57,547 nucleotides of DNA. It comes from Desulfuromonadales bacterium. Lineage in GTDB: Bacteria > Desulfobacterota > Desulfuromonadia > Desulfuromonadales > JAHYIW01. The stretch lies in the NCBI GenBank assembly GCA_029210745.1, contig JARGFI010000012.1:1-57547 (forward strand), written 5' to 3'. How positions within the stretch are numbered: position 1 is the stretch's first letter; the number at the start of each line of letters is the position of its first letter. A program made the translations under genes and the position numbers. Positions 45,711 to 54,417 of this stretch are shown here, one piece after another. The notes beneath the pieces are model-generated. The model was not told the origin of the DNA. It worked only from the letters and a program-made list of their open reading frames with translations, and made no database searches.

Positions 45711-46165
45711 TACGCCCCCCCGCTTGACAGCAGGCGGAAGAGAAGTCCGGCGATAATGGCGATGACGAAGCGGGCGAGGGTGAGGAGTCCGGCGCGGGCG
45801 CCGGTGCTTTTGAGGACGCCCCCCTCCAGCAGCAGGTTATGCGCGATCCCCATCATCAGGCCACATTGGGTGATCTGCCAGGGACTGAGTTCGAGCGGGA
45901 CGAGGATGGCGATGGCGGCGTAGAGGTTGAGGGTCCAGGCGGCGAGAAAGGCAAACGCCGCTGCGCCGGGGAGTCCGAAGAGGTGCATTGCCGGGGCGAA
46001 CAGGCCGCCGAGGGTGGCAAGGAAGTCGGTACCTTTGAGCAGTTCGACCACCACGTAGAGGGGGATGACGTATTTCACCAGTTTCCAGGTGGTGAGCACG
46101 CCCGACCGCAAGCCGACGCGCAGGCGGGTGGAAAGATCGGGGATGGTTGCGGCGGTTGCGGTCAT
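45710..46165 (-). CDS. Gate-domain (nucleoside recognition) membrane protein, SpmA-like partner
   Basis: A 151-residue membrane protein with four hydrophobic segments; WKLVKYVIPLYVVVELLKGTDF and GLFAPAMHLFGLPG resemble the first Gate repeat of SpmA-type proteins. ATG 46165 is chosen because GAGG lies 8 bases upstream; ATG 46195 lacks a ribosome site. With the overlapping downstream gene it forms a two-subunit set. Function unknown; in sporulators the SpmA/B pair affects spore core dehydration, which need not apply here. Confidence 0.72.
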   Translation of the reverse strand: MTATAATIPDLSTRLRVGLRSGVLTTWKLVKYVIPLYVVVELLKGTDFLATLGGLFAPAMHLFGLPGAAAFAFLAAWTLNLYAAIAILVPLELSPWQITQCGLMMGIAHNLLLEGGVLKSTGARAGLLTLARFVIAIIAGLLFRLLSSGGA

Positions 46166-46277
46166 CAGTGTGATCCTCGTGACGGGTTGGGTCATTTATA
46201 GCAGAAGCAAGGGGGAAATTCCTGGTTTTTGTGGTAGACTCACGCAAAAAAAAACAGACGCAAAAGGAGCTCCGACA

Positions 46278-47090
46278 ATGAAAACGATGCTGATGATTCA
46301 TGGTTTTCCGCTCTGCGCTGCGATGTGGGCGCAACAGGAAAAGGCCTTGACCGCCGCCGGGTATCGGGTGCTGACCCCCGATCTGCCCGGTTTTGGTACA
46401 GAACCGGCACGGCCACTGCCGAACGGTCTGGATGATTACGCCGATTATTTGGTCGCGCGGCTTGACCGCGAAGGCGTTGAGCAGGCGGTGGTGATCGGCA
46501 TGTCGATGGGTGGCTACATTCTGCAAAATCTGCTCGAACGCTACCCGCAGCGGGTCAGTGCGGCGATCTTCGTGGTGACGCGGGCAGCAGCCGATGATGA
46601 AGCGGGAAAAGCTAAACGCACCGCACTGGCGGCGGAAGCACGTGCCGGGCGGGTTGCGGCGGTGGCGGAGGTTTTTGCGGAGATTCTCTTTGCCGAGCGT
46701 AGCGCCCAGGAGCGCCCCGCACTGGTGGCGCAGGTCGTGGGCTGGATGCGCAGTGCGACGCCGGAAGGGGTGATCGAGGGGTTGCTGGCGATGCGTGATC
46801 GCAAGGATTACACCGAACTGCTGGCGACCTTCACGGCTCCCGCGCTGGTGATCGGTGCGGAGCAGGATCGAGCGATTCCGGCGGAACATAGCCGGGCGAT
46901 CGCGGAACGGCTGCCGAATGCCGAGCTGAGGATCGTCTCTGGCGCGGGGCATCTGGCCAATCTGGAGGAACCGGAGGCGTTTAACCGGATGCTGCTGGAA
47001 TTTCTGGCGACGCTGACGAAAAGCAGTTCTGACGATGAATGCCGGGTTTTCACCACCAGAACACAAAGTGATTTTCGTGGGGCGAGGTGA
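46278..47090 (+). CDS. Alpha/beta hydrolase
   Basis: A 270-residue alpha/beta hydrolase. Seen: oxyanion-region MLMIHGFPLCAAMW (~4), nucleophile elbow GMSMGG (Ser ~77), an acid in VIGAEQDRAIP (~197) and the catalytic His in GAGHLANLEEP (~235). Substrate cannot be predicted. AAAGGAG precedes ATG 46278. The last ~20 residues (CRVFTTRTQSDF) look non-native. Divergent from the Gate-domain pair. Confidence 0.85.
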   Translation: MKTMLMIHGFPLCAAMWAQQEKALTAAGYRVLTPDLPGFGTEPARPLPNGLDDYADYLVARLDREGVEQAVVIGMSMGGYILQNLLERYPQRVSAAIFVVTRAAADDEAGKAKRTALAAEARAGRVAAVAEVFAEILFAERSAQERPALVAQVVGWMRSATPEGVIEGLLAMRDRKDYTELLATFTAPALVIGAEQDRAIPAEHSRAIAERLPNAELRIVSGAGHLANLEEPEAFNRMLLEFLATLTKSSSDDECRVFTTRTQSDFRGAR

Positions 47091-47163
47091 GGGGATTTGA
47101 ATAGCTTGCCAATAGCGCCTGATGGCCTGTTTGCTCTCGACCCATGCCAGTGAATCAGCTAAG

Positions 47164-48408
47164 ATGCCGGTCATGTTAACGATTCTGATCATACTTTTTG
47201 TTGCCATCAGTGGCTGCGAGATCCTCCTTGAGCAGCTCAATCTGCGTCATCAGCAGCGCCATGGTCGAACCATTCCTCCCGAGTTTGCGGGAACCCTTGA
47301 TCAAGATCATCTCGGTCGGGCAGTCGATTACGCGCTGGCAAAGGGGCGGGTTGCCCTGAGCGAGGAGCTGTTCGGCAAGGCGGTGCTCGCTCTCTTCATC
47401 TTCGCCGGACTGTTGCCCCGCTACGACCGGCTGATCGTCGGCGTCAGCGGTTCCTTTGTTGTCGACGGGGTGCTCTTCGTGACCGGGCTGGTGCTGGCGA
47501 CGACGCTGCTCGGGATTCCGTTCAGCTTGTGGAAGACCTTCGGCGTCGAGGCACGCTTCGGGTTCAACACCACCACCTTGCGCTTATGGTGCAGTGATTT
47601 TGTCAAGTCGCTGCTGCTTGGGCTGGTGTTGCTCGCCCTGCTCAGCGGCGGAGCGCTGGCCCTGATCCGCTGGAGTCCGCTGTATTGGTGGCTGTGGGTG
47701 TGGGGGCTGTTCGCCGTGACGATGCTGCTGCTGATGTACCTGTCGCCGTGGTTGATTGAACCGCTCTTTTTCAAATTCAAACCGGTGACGCGCGGCGACC
47801 TGGAGGTTGCCATCAACGCGCTCATGACCCGTGCCGGGCTACAGGTTGAGCGGGTCAGTCAGGTCGATGCCTCGCGGCGCAGCCGCCACTCGAACGCCTA
47901 TTTTACCGGGATCGGCAAGGTGAAACGGATCGTGCTCTTCGATACCCTGCTTGAGCAGCTGGACGATGCGGAAATTCTGGCGGTGTTGGCGCATGAGGTC
48001 GGACACTGGAAGAAGAAACATATCTTCAAACGCCTGCTCTGGACGGAACTGCTCGCGTTGATCGTCTGTTATGCGGGCTATCGGTTGCTGGACTGGGGGC
48101 GGTTGCCGGAGCTGCTCGGTCTCGATGGCGGTTCGTTTTATCTTCAGGTCGTGATCCTGCTCTTTGTCGCCGGTCTGCTGGCGTTTCCGTTCACCCCGGT
48201 GAGCAGCTGGCGTTCCCGTCGTGATGAAAAACAGGCGGACGATTTCGCCTGTGCGTTGCTCGGCGACGGTGAAGCGCTGGCGAGCGGGTTGATAAAACTT
48301 TCGGCGGAGAATCTTGCCAACCTGCATCCCCATCCCTGCTACGCCTGGTTCTACTCTTCCCATCCGCCGATCGTTGCGCGGGTGCGTCGCCTGCGGCGGA
48401 GCCGCTGA
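47164..48408 (+). CDS. M48 family metallopeptidase, CAAX protease (Ste24)-like
   Basis: A ~414-residue membrane zinc protease. Seen: N-terminal membrane segment, SLWKTFGVEARFGFNTTTLRL (~120), and the zinc motif HEVGH in VLAHEVGHWKKKH (~276-288) followed by the third ligand region DEKQADDFAC (~356). The architecture matches peptidase_M48_N plus M48, as in Ste24. Bacterial members act in membrane protein quality control; the target is unknown. Start uncertain (47122, 47164 or 47173). Its stop overlaps the MFS start. Confidence 0.9.
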   Translation: MPVMLTILIILFVAISGCEILLEQLNLRHQQRHGRTIPPEFAGTLDQDHLGRAVDYALAKGRVALSEELFGKAVLALFIFAGLLPRYDRLIVGVSGSFVVDGVLFVTGLVLATTLLGIPFSLWKTFGVEARFGFNTTTLRLWCSDFVKSLLLGLVLLALLSGGALALIRWSPLYWWLWVWGLFAVTMLLLMYLSPWLIEPLFFKFKPVTRGDLEVAINALMTRAGLQVERVSQVDASRRSRHSNAYFTGIGKVKRIVLFDTLLEQLDDAEILAVLAHEVGHWKKKHIFKRLLWTELLALIVCYAGYRLLDWGRLPELLGLDGGSFYLQVVILLFVAGLLAFPFTPVSSWRSRRDEKQADDFACALLGDGEALASGLIKLSAENLANLHPHPCYAWFYSSHPPIVARVRRLRRSR

Positions 48409-49559
48409 TGCTGACCAACCTGATCCTCGGCCTGACCACCGTGCTCACGATCTCGGCGCTCTATGCGCCACAACCGTTGCTTCCCGCCATCGTTGCGGCG
48501 TTCGGGGTAACCCCGACCGTTGCGGCAACGCTTACTTCGGTGACCTTTTTGCCGCTGGCGCTGGCACCTCTGTTTTACGGGTATATCCTCGAAGTTCTGG
48601 CGCCGCGCACGGTACTCCTCGGGGCGGTGGCGTTGCTGACATTATCAGAGGTGGCTTTTTATTTTGCGCCGACCTTTGCCTTGCTGATCGCCCTGCGTCT
48701 CTTTCAGGGGTTGTTGATTCCCGCCCTGTTGACGGCGTTAATGACCTATGTTTCGCGCGACAGTTCCGCCGCGACGGTGCAGCGGCGAATGGCGGCCTAT
48801 ATCGCAGCAACGATTCTCGGCGGGTTCCTTGGTCGTTCCGGTTCGGGGCTGATTGCCACACTCTTTGGCTGGCGCTTTTCTTTTCTGGTTCTGGCCTTCA
48901 GTCTGGTCGTCTGTTTTGTTCTGCTGTTGCACCTGCCCGCTCAGCAGGCATTGACGACGCTACGTCCCGCCCCGCGACTGGTGCTGGAGGTATTACGAGA
49001 GCCGGTGCGGCGGCGGACCTATCTGGCGATTTTCTGCATGTTTCTGGTTTTTGCCGCGATCATGAATTTTATTCCGTTTCGTCTGCTCGAAATCAGTTCC
49101 GATGCCAGTGAATTCCGCATCGGTCTGATTTATGTCGGCTATATCATGGGGATCGTCATGTCCCTCAACGCCGTCTACATCCGCACTTTTTTGGGCGGAG
49201 AGATTCCCACCATGGCCATTGGTCTTGGCGGAATGGCGCTGGCATTGGCCGGAATGGTGACGACCAATATTGCCCTTCTTTTTATCAGCATGTTTGTCTT
49301 CTGCGGGGCGATGTTTCTCACCCACGCCACCGCGTCCGGCTGGCTGAATCGCCGCGCTGACGACCATAAGGGCATTGTCAATGGACTTTACGTCGCCTTT
49401 TACTACGGGGGCGGAGTGGTTGGTTCGTGGCTGCCTGGCTATGTTTATCATTACGCCGGCTGGACGATCTTTCTGCTTGCGCTAATGGCTGTTGCCGGAC
49501 TGAGCAGCTACTTGTTCTTGACCCTGCCGGTAACGCTTGATATAAACAGAGACTCATAA
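48408..49559 (+). CDS. MFS transporter
   Basis: A 383-residue protein with about twelve transmembrane segments of the major facilitator superfamily. LYAPQPLLPAIVAAFGVTP (~20) and the following APLFYGYILEVLAPRTVLL loop resemble the YgaY/YnfM-type sugar-efflux or inner-membrane transporters. Substrate unknown. ATG overlaps the M48 stop (TGATG), suggesting cotranscription. Confidence 0.88.
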   Translation: MLTNLILGLTTVLTISALYAPQPLLPAIVAAFGVTPTVAATLTSVTFLPLALAPLFYGYILEVLAPRTVLLGAVALLTLSEVAFYFAPTFALLIALRLFQGLLIPALLTALMTYVSRDSSAATVQRRMAAYIAATILGGFLGRSGSGLIATLFGWRFSFLVLAFSLVVCFVLLLHLPAQQALTTLRPAPRLVLEVLREPVRRRTYLAIFCMFLVFAAIMNFIPFRLLEISSDASEFRIGLIYVGYIMGIVMSLNAVYIRTFLGGEIPTMAIGLGGMALALAGMVTTNIALLFISMFVFCGAMFLTHATASGWLNRRADDHKGIVNGLYVAFYYGGGVVGSWLPGYVYHYAGWTIFLLALMAVAGLSSYLFLTLPVTLDINRDS

Positions 49560-49614
49560 CGGTGCACCGGTGGGCGGGACGCCGTATTTTCATGAACAGA
49601 AAGGATCCATCCCG

Positions 49615-50322
49615 ATGAAACGCAAAATCTGGGCGCTTGCCCTGACGGTGATTATGTTGACCGTCGTGGCCTGCGTGGCCGAAGATAAGAAAGCAACGGA
49701 AATTAAACTTGATACCCTTAAAGCCAAAGTCAGTTACGCAATCGGTCTTGGCATCGGTCGTGATTTTTCGACCCAGGGGGTTGACGCCGACCCGGAGATT
49801 CTGGCCACCGGCATCAAGGATGCTCTTAGTGGTGCAAAACAGCGACTGTCCGACGAAGAACTGCAAGCGGCAGTGACCGAATTTCAGCAGGATCTGATGG
49901 CCAGGCGCGAAGCGCAAACGCAGAAAGATTTAAGCGAAAACAAGGCCAAAGGTGCCGCTTTTCTGGCGGAGAATGGTAAAAAAGAGGGCGTGACGACGCT
50001 GGCGAGCGGCTTGCAGTACAAAGTCCTTACCGCGGGTAGCGGAAAAAAGCCGACGGCTGAGAGTGAAGTCAGTGTCCATTATCGCGGGACGCTGATCGAC
50101 GGCACCGAGTTTGACAGTTCCTACAAGCGTGGCGAGCCGGTGACCTTTCCGGTCGGTGGCGTGATCAAGGGATGGACCGAGGCGTTGCAGTTGATGGCGG
50201 AAGGTGCCAAGTGGCAGCTGGTCATCCCTGCTGAACTTGCCTATGGCGAGCGCGGTGCGCCCCCGGCAATCGGTCCGAATGCTGTGCTGGTGTTTGATGT
50301 CGAATTGTTGAAGGTGATGTAA
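49615..50322 (+). CDS. FKBP-type peptidyl-prolyl isomerase lipoprotein (FkpA/Mip-like)
   Basis: A 235-residue protein: lipobox LTVVAC near residue 20, an N-terminal dimerisation domain (~35-110, KVSYAIGLGIGRDF and a long helix), and a C-terminal FKBP domain (~130-235) with SVHYRGTLIDGTEFDSSYKRG, VIKGWTEALQLM and LAYGERGAPPAIGPNAVLVF. It would assist folding in the cell envelope. ATG 49615 follows AAAGGA; the frame upstream is not coding. Confidence 0.92.
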   Translation: MKRKIWALALTVIMLTVVACVAEDKKATEIKLDTLKAKVSYAIGLGIGRDFSTQGVDADPEILATGIKDALSGAKQRLSDEELQAAVTEFQQDLMARREAQTQKDLSENKAKGAAFLAENGKKEGVTTLASGLQYKVLTAGSGKKPTAESEVSVHYRGTLIDGTEFDSSYKRGEPVTFPVGGVIKGWTEALQLMAEGAKWQLVIPAELAYGERGAPPAIGPNAVLVFDVELLKVM

Positions 50323-50342
50323 GGTTCGATGCTTTTTGACGA

Positions 50343-50375
50343 AAAGGCGGGGCCCTGGTGGGGCCTCGCCTTTTT
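50343..50375 (+). terminator. Terminator of the FKBP gene
   Basis: AAGGCGGGGCC pairs with GGGGCCTCGCCTT (one G-T/mismatch) and is followed by TTTTTC. Confidence 0.75.
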
Positions 50376-50426
50376 CATTCGTGCAACGTGTCACCCGGTA
50401 AACTGCCGTGCAGTCGAAAGCAGCTA

Positions 50427-51155
50427 ATGAATAATTTTGTCATCATTCTCGTCGAACCGAAGCAGCCGGGCAATATCGGTTCCGTCTGCCGCGCCATGGC
50501 CAATTTCGGGGTCGCTGAGCTGCGGCTGGTCAATCCCGTTTGCGATCATCTTGCCGAGGAGGCGACGCGGCTGGCGGTCTTTGCCGCGCCGTTACTCAAT
50601 GCAGCGGCGATCTATTCCACCCTTGGCGACGCCATCGCTGACTGTCATTACACCATCGCGGCAACGCGCCGGGAAGGTTGCTGCCGGAACGCGTTGCAAT
50701 CATTGCCTGCCGCAGCGGAAGCTTGCGCCGGGAAATCCGCCCGCATCGGCCTGGTTTTCGGGCGCGAGCAGAGCGGTCTGACGACGGAAGAGGTGGTGAT
50801 GTGCAGTCACGCCGCGGCGATCGAAACGTCCGTCGACGGTTCCCTCAATCTGGCTCAGGCGGTGGTGGTCTTCCTCTACGAATTGACCCGGCAACGGCTG
50901 GGGTCGGCAGTGGCTGCAACGGAAGCGGTTCCACCGTTGCAGGGAGATTACGAACGCCTCTTTACGACGATGGCGGAGGTCCTCGATCGCACCGCTTACC
51001 TTAACCGGCAGCGCCCGGAGGCGCTGATGAACCCGTTGCGGCGCATCCATCAGCGGGCCAGACTCAACGCCGATGAACTCGATCTGTTGTGCGGCATCTG
51101 GTCACGGCTGGAGGAAAGCGTTAACGACTGGCCGGGAAAACGGCGCGGAAAGTGA
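50427..51155 (+). CDS. trmJ: tRNA/rRNA methyltransferase, TrmJ type (SPOUT)
   Basis: A 242-residue SPOUT methyltransferase. Seen: VEPKQPGNIGSVCRAMANFG (~10), the IGLVFGREQSGLTTEEV motif (~107) and the knot-forming SVDGSLNLAQAVVVFLYEL (~135), then a helical C-terminal extension typical of TrmJ. TrmJ 2'-O-methylates position 32 of tRNAs; other group-1 TrmH enzymes modify rRNA, so the target is likely but not certain. ATG 50427 matches the homologous start. Confidence 0.85.
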   Translation: MNNFVIILVEPKQPGNIGSVCRAMANFGVAELRLVNPVCDHLAEEATRLAVFAAPLLNAAAIYSTLGDAIADCHYTIAATRREGCCRNALQSLPAAAEACAGKSARIGLVFGREQSGLTTEEVVMCSHAAAIETSVDGSLNLAQAVVVFLYELTRQRLGSAVAATEAVPPLQGDYERLFTTMAEVLDRTAYLNRQRPEALMNPLRRIHQRARLNADELDLLCGIWSRLEESVNDWPGKRRGK

Positions 51156-51191
51156 CGTCGGCCTGGCGCGACTCGACGATTGGGAGTTCTC

Positions 51192-51836
51192 ATGCTTATA
51201 CGTTTATTGCTTTTTATTATGTTGATCAGTTTTTCCGCCGTCCCGGTCCTGGGAGCTGGTTCAATCGTTGTCGATGACTTCGAACACGGGCTGGATTCTG
51301 CCTGGGAGGAAACCCGCTTCAAGGGGGAGACGATTTATACCGTTGTGACCGAAGGTGGGGGCAAGGTGTTACGTGCCGTCAGTCACGGGACGGCTTCGGG
51401 GCTGGCGCTGAAGAAAACATATCGCCTGCAGGACTACCCGGTTCTCACCTGGCGCTGGAAAGTCGATAACATTATTCGTAGCGGAGACGCGACGCGCCAG
51501 AGCGGCGATGATTATGCCGCGCGGATTTATGTTGTTTTCCCCCACTGGTTTTTCCCCAGGACGCGCACCATCAACTATATTTGGGCGAACAAACTGCCGC
51601 AGGGGGAAACGCTACCGAACAGTTTTACGCGTAATGCCATGATGATCGCGGTTGAGAGCGGCGCAGCGCGGGTCGGCGAGTGGATTACCGAGCGGGTCGA
51701 TGTCTATGCGGATTACCGGCGCATCTTCGGCGAAGAGCCCCCGGAGGTCGGGGCGATTGCACTGATGACCGATACCGATAATACCGGAGAAAGGGCGGTT
51801 GCCCGCTACGATGATATTCGTATTGAGCAGCGCTGA
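51192..51836 (+). CDS. DUF3047 exported protein
   Basis: A 214-residue protein with a cleavable signal peptide (residues ~1-21, ending VLGAG) and a beta-rich mature domain: VVDDFEHGLDSAWEE, YPVLTWRWKVDNI, DYAARIYVVFPHWF and the end ALMTDTDNTGERAVARYDDI. This matches DUF3047, a family of unknown function with a jelly-roll-like carbohydrate-binding look. It should be periplasmic. TTGGGAGTTCTC lies upstream. Confidence 0.85.
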   Translation: MLIRLLLFIMLISFSAVPVLGAGSIVVDDFEHGLDSAWEETRFKGETIYTVVTEGGGKVLRAVSHGTASGLALKKTYRLQDYPVLTWRWKVDNIIRSGDATRQSGDDYAARIYVVFPHWFFPRTRTINYIWANKLPQGETLPNSFTRNAMMIAVESGAARVGEWITERVDVYADYRRIFGEEPPEVGAIALMTDTDNTGERAVARYDDIRIEQR

Positions 51837-51909
51837 GAATGCACGATTTATCGGGTATACTGGAAGAGTGAACGGTGCGTAAATCGATGTTCCGCAAGGG
51901 AGGTGCTCT

Positions 51910-52104
51910 ATGTCGCTGCTCAAAACCTGGTATGAACCTGACGCCGCCGCTGCCAAATACGGGATTCAGAAAGCGTTGCTGATGGAGTGGGTCGAGGAAG
52001 GGCTGGTGCGTTGTGAGCGTGCCGCTGGAAAAGTCGTGCAGGTCAACATCGATGATGTGAAGCTTGAGGTGGAAGCGTTGGTGCAGGATTCCGGTGCGCC
52101 TTAG
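51910..52104 (+). CDS. Small helix-turn-helix protein (MerR/excisionase-like)
   Basis: A 64-residue protein; WYEPDAAAAKYGIQKALLMEW followed by VEEGLVRCERAAGKVVQV looks like a winged helix-turn-helix of the MerR/excisionase type. AAGGGAGGTGCTCT precedes ATG 51910, so it is probably translated. Partner and target are unknown; it faces the PilZ gene tail-to-tail. Confidence 0.7.
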   Translation: MSLLKTWYEPDAAAAKYGIQKALLMEWVEEGLVRCERAAGKVVQVNIDDVKLEVEALVQDSGAP

Positions 52105-52138
52105 ACACTTCTGCGGCAGGTGAGTCGGGCCACCGGTG

Positions 52139-52840
52139 TCAGGATGGCACAGCGGTTTTCAGGAAATTTTCAATCCTTTTTTGATCCCGTTCGAGGATAT
52201 TTAAAAACTGCATCCCGACCTCCCGGTACTGGGGGGTATCCTGCGTCGATTGCCAGACGACTTCAGCCAATGTGCACAGTGGCTTGCCATCATCTTTAAG
52301 GTCAAGGATGAGGACGCAGAGATTGGCAACGGTAATCGGCTTTTTGATTGCAAAACGGATCCCCCCCCGGCTGAGATTGACAGCGCAATCGGGGAAAGCG
52401 GGAAGTTTTTCACGGGCGGTTTTGTCGAGAATGTCGACGTTTTTCAACCACTGCTCGTGAAATGTACGGAGGGTCCCCTGTCCTTTTGTGTAGCGTACCC
52501 CGACGGTGACGTCTTTACGTCCATGGGTGCGCCGCTGGAAAGCCTGAAAGTCGCGGTTCAACTCGATCAGCAATGTGTCGTGATTTTCAGTTTTGATGAA
52601 AGTCCCGGTGACGCGGATCCCCATGGTGATGGCGTCGGTCAGTACTTCAAAGGACATCGCCGGTGTAAACGGGTACCCTTCTCCCTCGCGATTGCCGTAA
52701 GGCAGACGCAGGGACAGGCGCATCCCCGAAAAGCTCACGACGTAGGCGGTCAACGCGGCAAAACTGCCCTCAACCACGCCTTCGCCGAGATGGCGTAGCA
52801 GCACCTTCTGTTCCGCCTTAAAGTACTTCCTTAAATCCAT
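52139..52840 (-). CDS. PilZ domain protein
   Basis: A 233-residue protein. Residues ~1-105 form a YcgR-like N-terminal domain; the C-terminal PilZ domain has the basic c-di-GMP motif FQRRTHGRKDV (~105-115) and NLSRGGIRF (~157), where the usual D/N-x-S-x-x-G motif has Asn. PilZ proteins bind cyclic di-GMP and alter motility or surface behaviour. The motif pair is complete enough for binding. It lies just downstream of the multihaem cytochrome gene on the same strand. Confidence 0.85.
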   Translation of the reverse strand: MDLRKYFKAEQKVLLRHLGEGVVEGSFAALTAYVVSFSGMRLSLRLPYGNREGEGYPFTPAMSFEVLTDAITMGIRVTGTFIKTENHDTLLIELNRDFQAFQRRTHGRKDVTVGVRYTKGQGTLRTFHEQWLKNVDILDKTAREKLPAFPDCAVNLSRGGIRFAIKKPITVANLCVLILDLKDDGKPLCTLAEVVWQSTQDTPQYREVGMQFLNILERDQKRIENFLKTAVPS

Positions 52841-52858
52841 TCATGCACCTTGTTCAGG

Positions 52859-54319
52859 CTACATTTGATGACAGCTGTCGCAGGCTTCTGCGACGCTGAA
52901 GGCCGTGTTGCCGTCGTGGCACGCGCCGCACGATTTCCCGTTCCCCATGGCGTCCATGCCAACGATATTTTCACCCGCTTGCGGCACAAACAGATCAGGG
53001 TGACATTCGCTGCAACTGTACATGCCGGTATGCACGTCGTGACTGAAGGTCACATTGCCGGTACTGTCTTCGGGGAAGGTGACGTCGCGGGTCGGGTGGC
53101 AACTGGTGCAATCCGTTTTCACGGCAAAGGCGGTGTCACCATCATGACAGGCCCCGCACGATGCGCCCCCCTCCATGTCACTCATCGAAGCCGGATTCTT
53201 CCCTTCCTGCGGCAGGAACAGGCCAGTATGGCAATCGCCGCAGCCATACATGCCGGTGTGAACATCGTGACTGAAGGTCACCGGCCCGGTGGCCTTGACC
53301 GGAAAGACAATTTCTTTAGTCGGGTGGCAACTGGTGCAATCTGATTCGACCCCGAAGGCGGTGCTGCCGTCGTGACAGGCTCCGCACGATTCACCATCGT
53401 TCATCTGTGCCATGGTTTTGGTGTTCATCCCCGCTTTGGGCACAAAGAGTCCTGGATGACATTCACCACAACCGTACATGCCGGTGTGGACGTCGTGGCT
53501 GAAGCCGACCGGACCGGTAGCGGCGACATTGAAGGTAATATTGCGGGTCGGGTGGCAGGTGGTGCAATCGGACTTGACCCCGAAGGCGGTGCTGCCATCA
53601 TGACAGGCGCCGCACGATGCGCCTTTGTTCATCTGTTTCATCGTTTTGGTGTTTTGACCCGCCTGGGGGATAAACACCTTGGGGTGGCATGCGCCGCAGC
53701 CGTACATGCCGGTATGAATATCGTGGCTGAAGCCGACCGGACCGGTAGCGGCGACATTGAAGGTAATATCGCGGGTCGGGTGGCAGGTGGTGCAATCGGA
53801 CTTGACCCCGAAGGCGGTGCTGCCATCATGACAGGCGCCGCACGACGCACCCCCCTCCATCGCTTTCATGGTGGTGGTGTTAGCTCCCTGCTGCGGTTTG
53901 AACAGGTCGGGGTGACACTCGGTACAGCCAAACATGCCCAGATGTACTTCGTGACTGAACATGACGATCCCGGTTGCCGCAACCTGCATGGCGATGTCGC
54001 GGGTTTTATGACACGTCGTGCAATCACCGTCGACAGCGAAGGCCCTGGTTCCGTTGTGACAAACGCCGCACGACTTGCCGTCAGCCATGTCGCTCATGGT
54101 GAACACGGGGTTCTTGCTGACGACGATATTGAATACATCATTGTGGCAGGAGGGGCAGTTTCTGCCGACGTCCTTCGTTTCAAAGTGAAGGTTGTGACTG
54201 AACTCCACCGGGCCGGTGGCCTCCACCGGCATCATGACTTTATCTTCAATCCAGCGAGCATAAACGAACGCAGGGGTTATGAGCAGCAAAAACAGAATCA
54301 GCAGCCAACGCGATGTCAT
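52859..54319 (-). CDS. Exported 18-haem c-type cytochrome of six c7-type triheme repeats
   Basis: A 486-residue cytochrome with a signal peptide (residues ~1-21). I count 18 CXXCH motifs, arranged as six units of ~76 residues, each with three motifs in the order (G)CxxCHP, SCGACHDG, DCTxCHPT and a distal-ligand-type FSHDVHxGMYG segment. This is the c(7)-type triheme repeat known from 'nanowire' cytochromes such as GSU1996 of Geobacter, which has four repeats (12 haems). It should be periplasmic and carry electrons to the outer membrane. GGGAGAG precedes the start. Middle repeats are nearly identical in DNA. Confidence 0.95.
   Translation of the reverse strand: MTSRWLLILFLLLITPAFVYARWIEDKVMMPVEATGPVEFSHNLHFETKDVGRNCPSCHNDVFNIVVSKNPVFTMSDMADGKSCGVCHNGTRAFAVDGDCTTCHKTRDIAMQVAATGIVMFSHEVHLGMFGCTECHPDLFKPQQGANTTTMKAMEGGASCGACHDGSTAFGVKSDCTTCHPTRDITFNVAATGPVGFSHDIHTGMYGCGACHPKVFIPQAGQNTKTMKQMNKGASCGACHDGSTAFGVKSDCTTCHPTRNITFNVAATGPVGFSHDVHTGMYGCGECHPGLFVPKAGMNTKTMAQMNDGESCGACHDGSTAFGVESDCTSCHPTKEIVFPVKATGPVTFSHDVHTGMYGCGDCHTGLFLPQEGKNPASMSDMEGGASCGACHDGDTAFAVKTDCTSCHPTRDVTFPEDSTGNVTFSHDVHTGMYSCSECHPDLFVPQAGENIVGMDAMGNGKSCGACHDGNTAFSVAEACDSCHQM
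53493..53845. repeat. Near-identical 125-base direct repeats in the cytochrome gene
   Basis: 53493-53617 and 53721-53845 differ at one position and are offset by 228 bases (76 codons, one protein repeat). This shows recent duplication or gene conversion between neighbouring triheme units. Confidence 0.9.
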
Positions 54320-54366
54320 TAGATCTCTCCCGGTAAAACGAATTTGTCACGTCAAAATAAACAGTC

Positions 54367-54394
54367 CGCATATTATCCGCAAATTGCATGTCAA
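54367..54394 (-). promoter_or_regulatory. Candidate promoter of the multihaem cytochrome
   Basis: On the minus strand TTGACA (54389-54394) and TATGCG (54367-54372) are 16 bases apart. The same stretch (TTGACATGCAATTTGC) also loosely fits a sigma-54 -24/-12 site, with one mismatch in the GG. Which is used is unclear. Confidence 0.4.
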
Positions 54395-54417
54395 GCAAGG
54401 AATCTTTGAGGAATTTT

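Noticed and set aside
52859-54322. Long plus-strand frames opposite the multihaem cytochrome (52850-53344 and 53372-54322)
   Set aside because: They are mirror frames of the repetitive CXXCH-coding strand and show the same repeat period; no ribosome sites.
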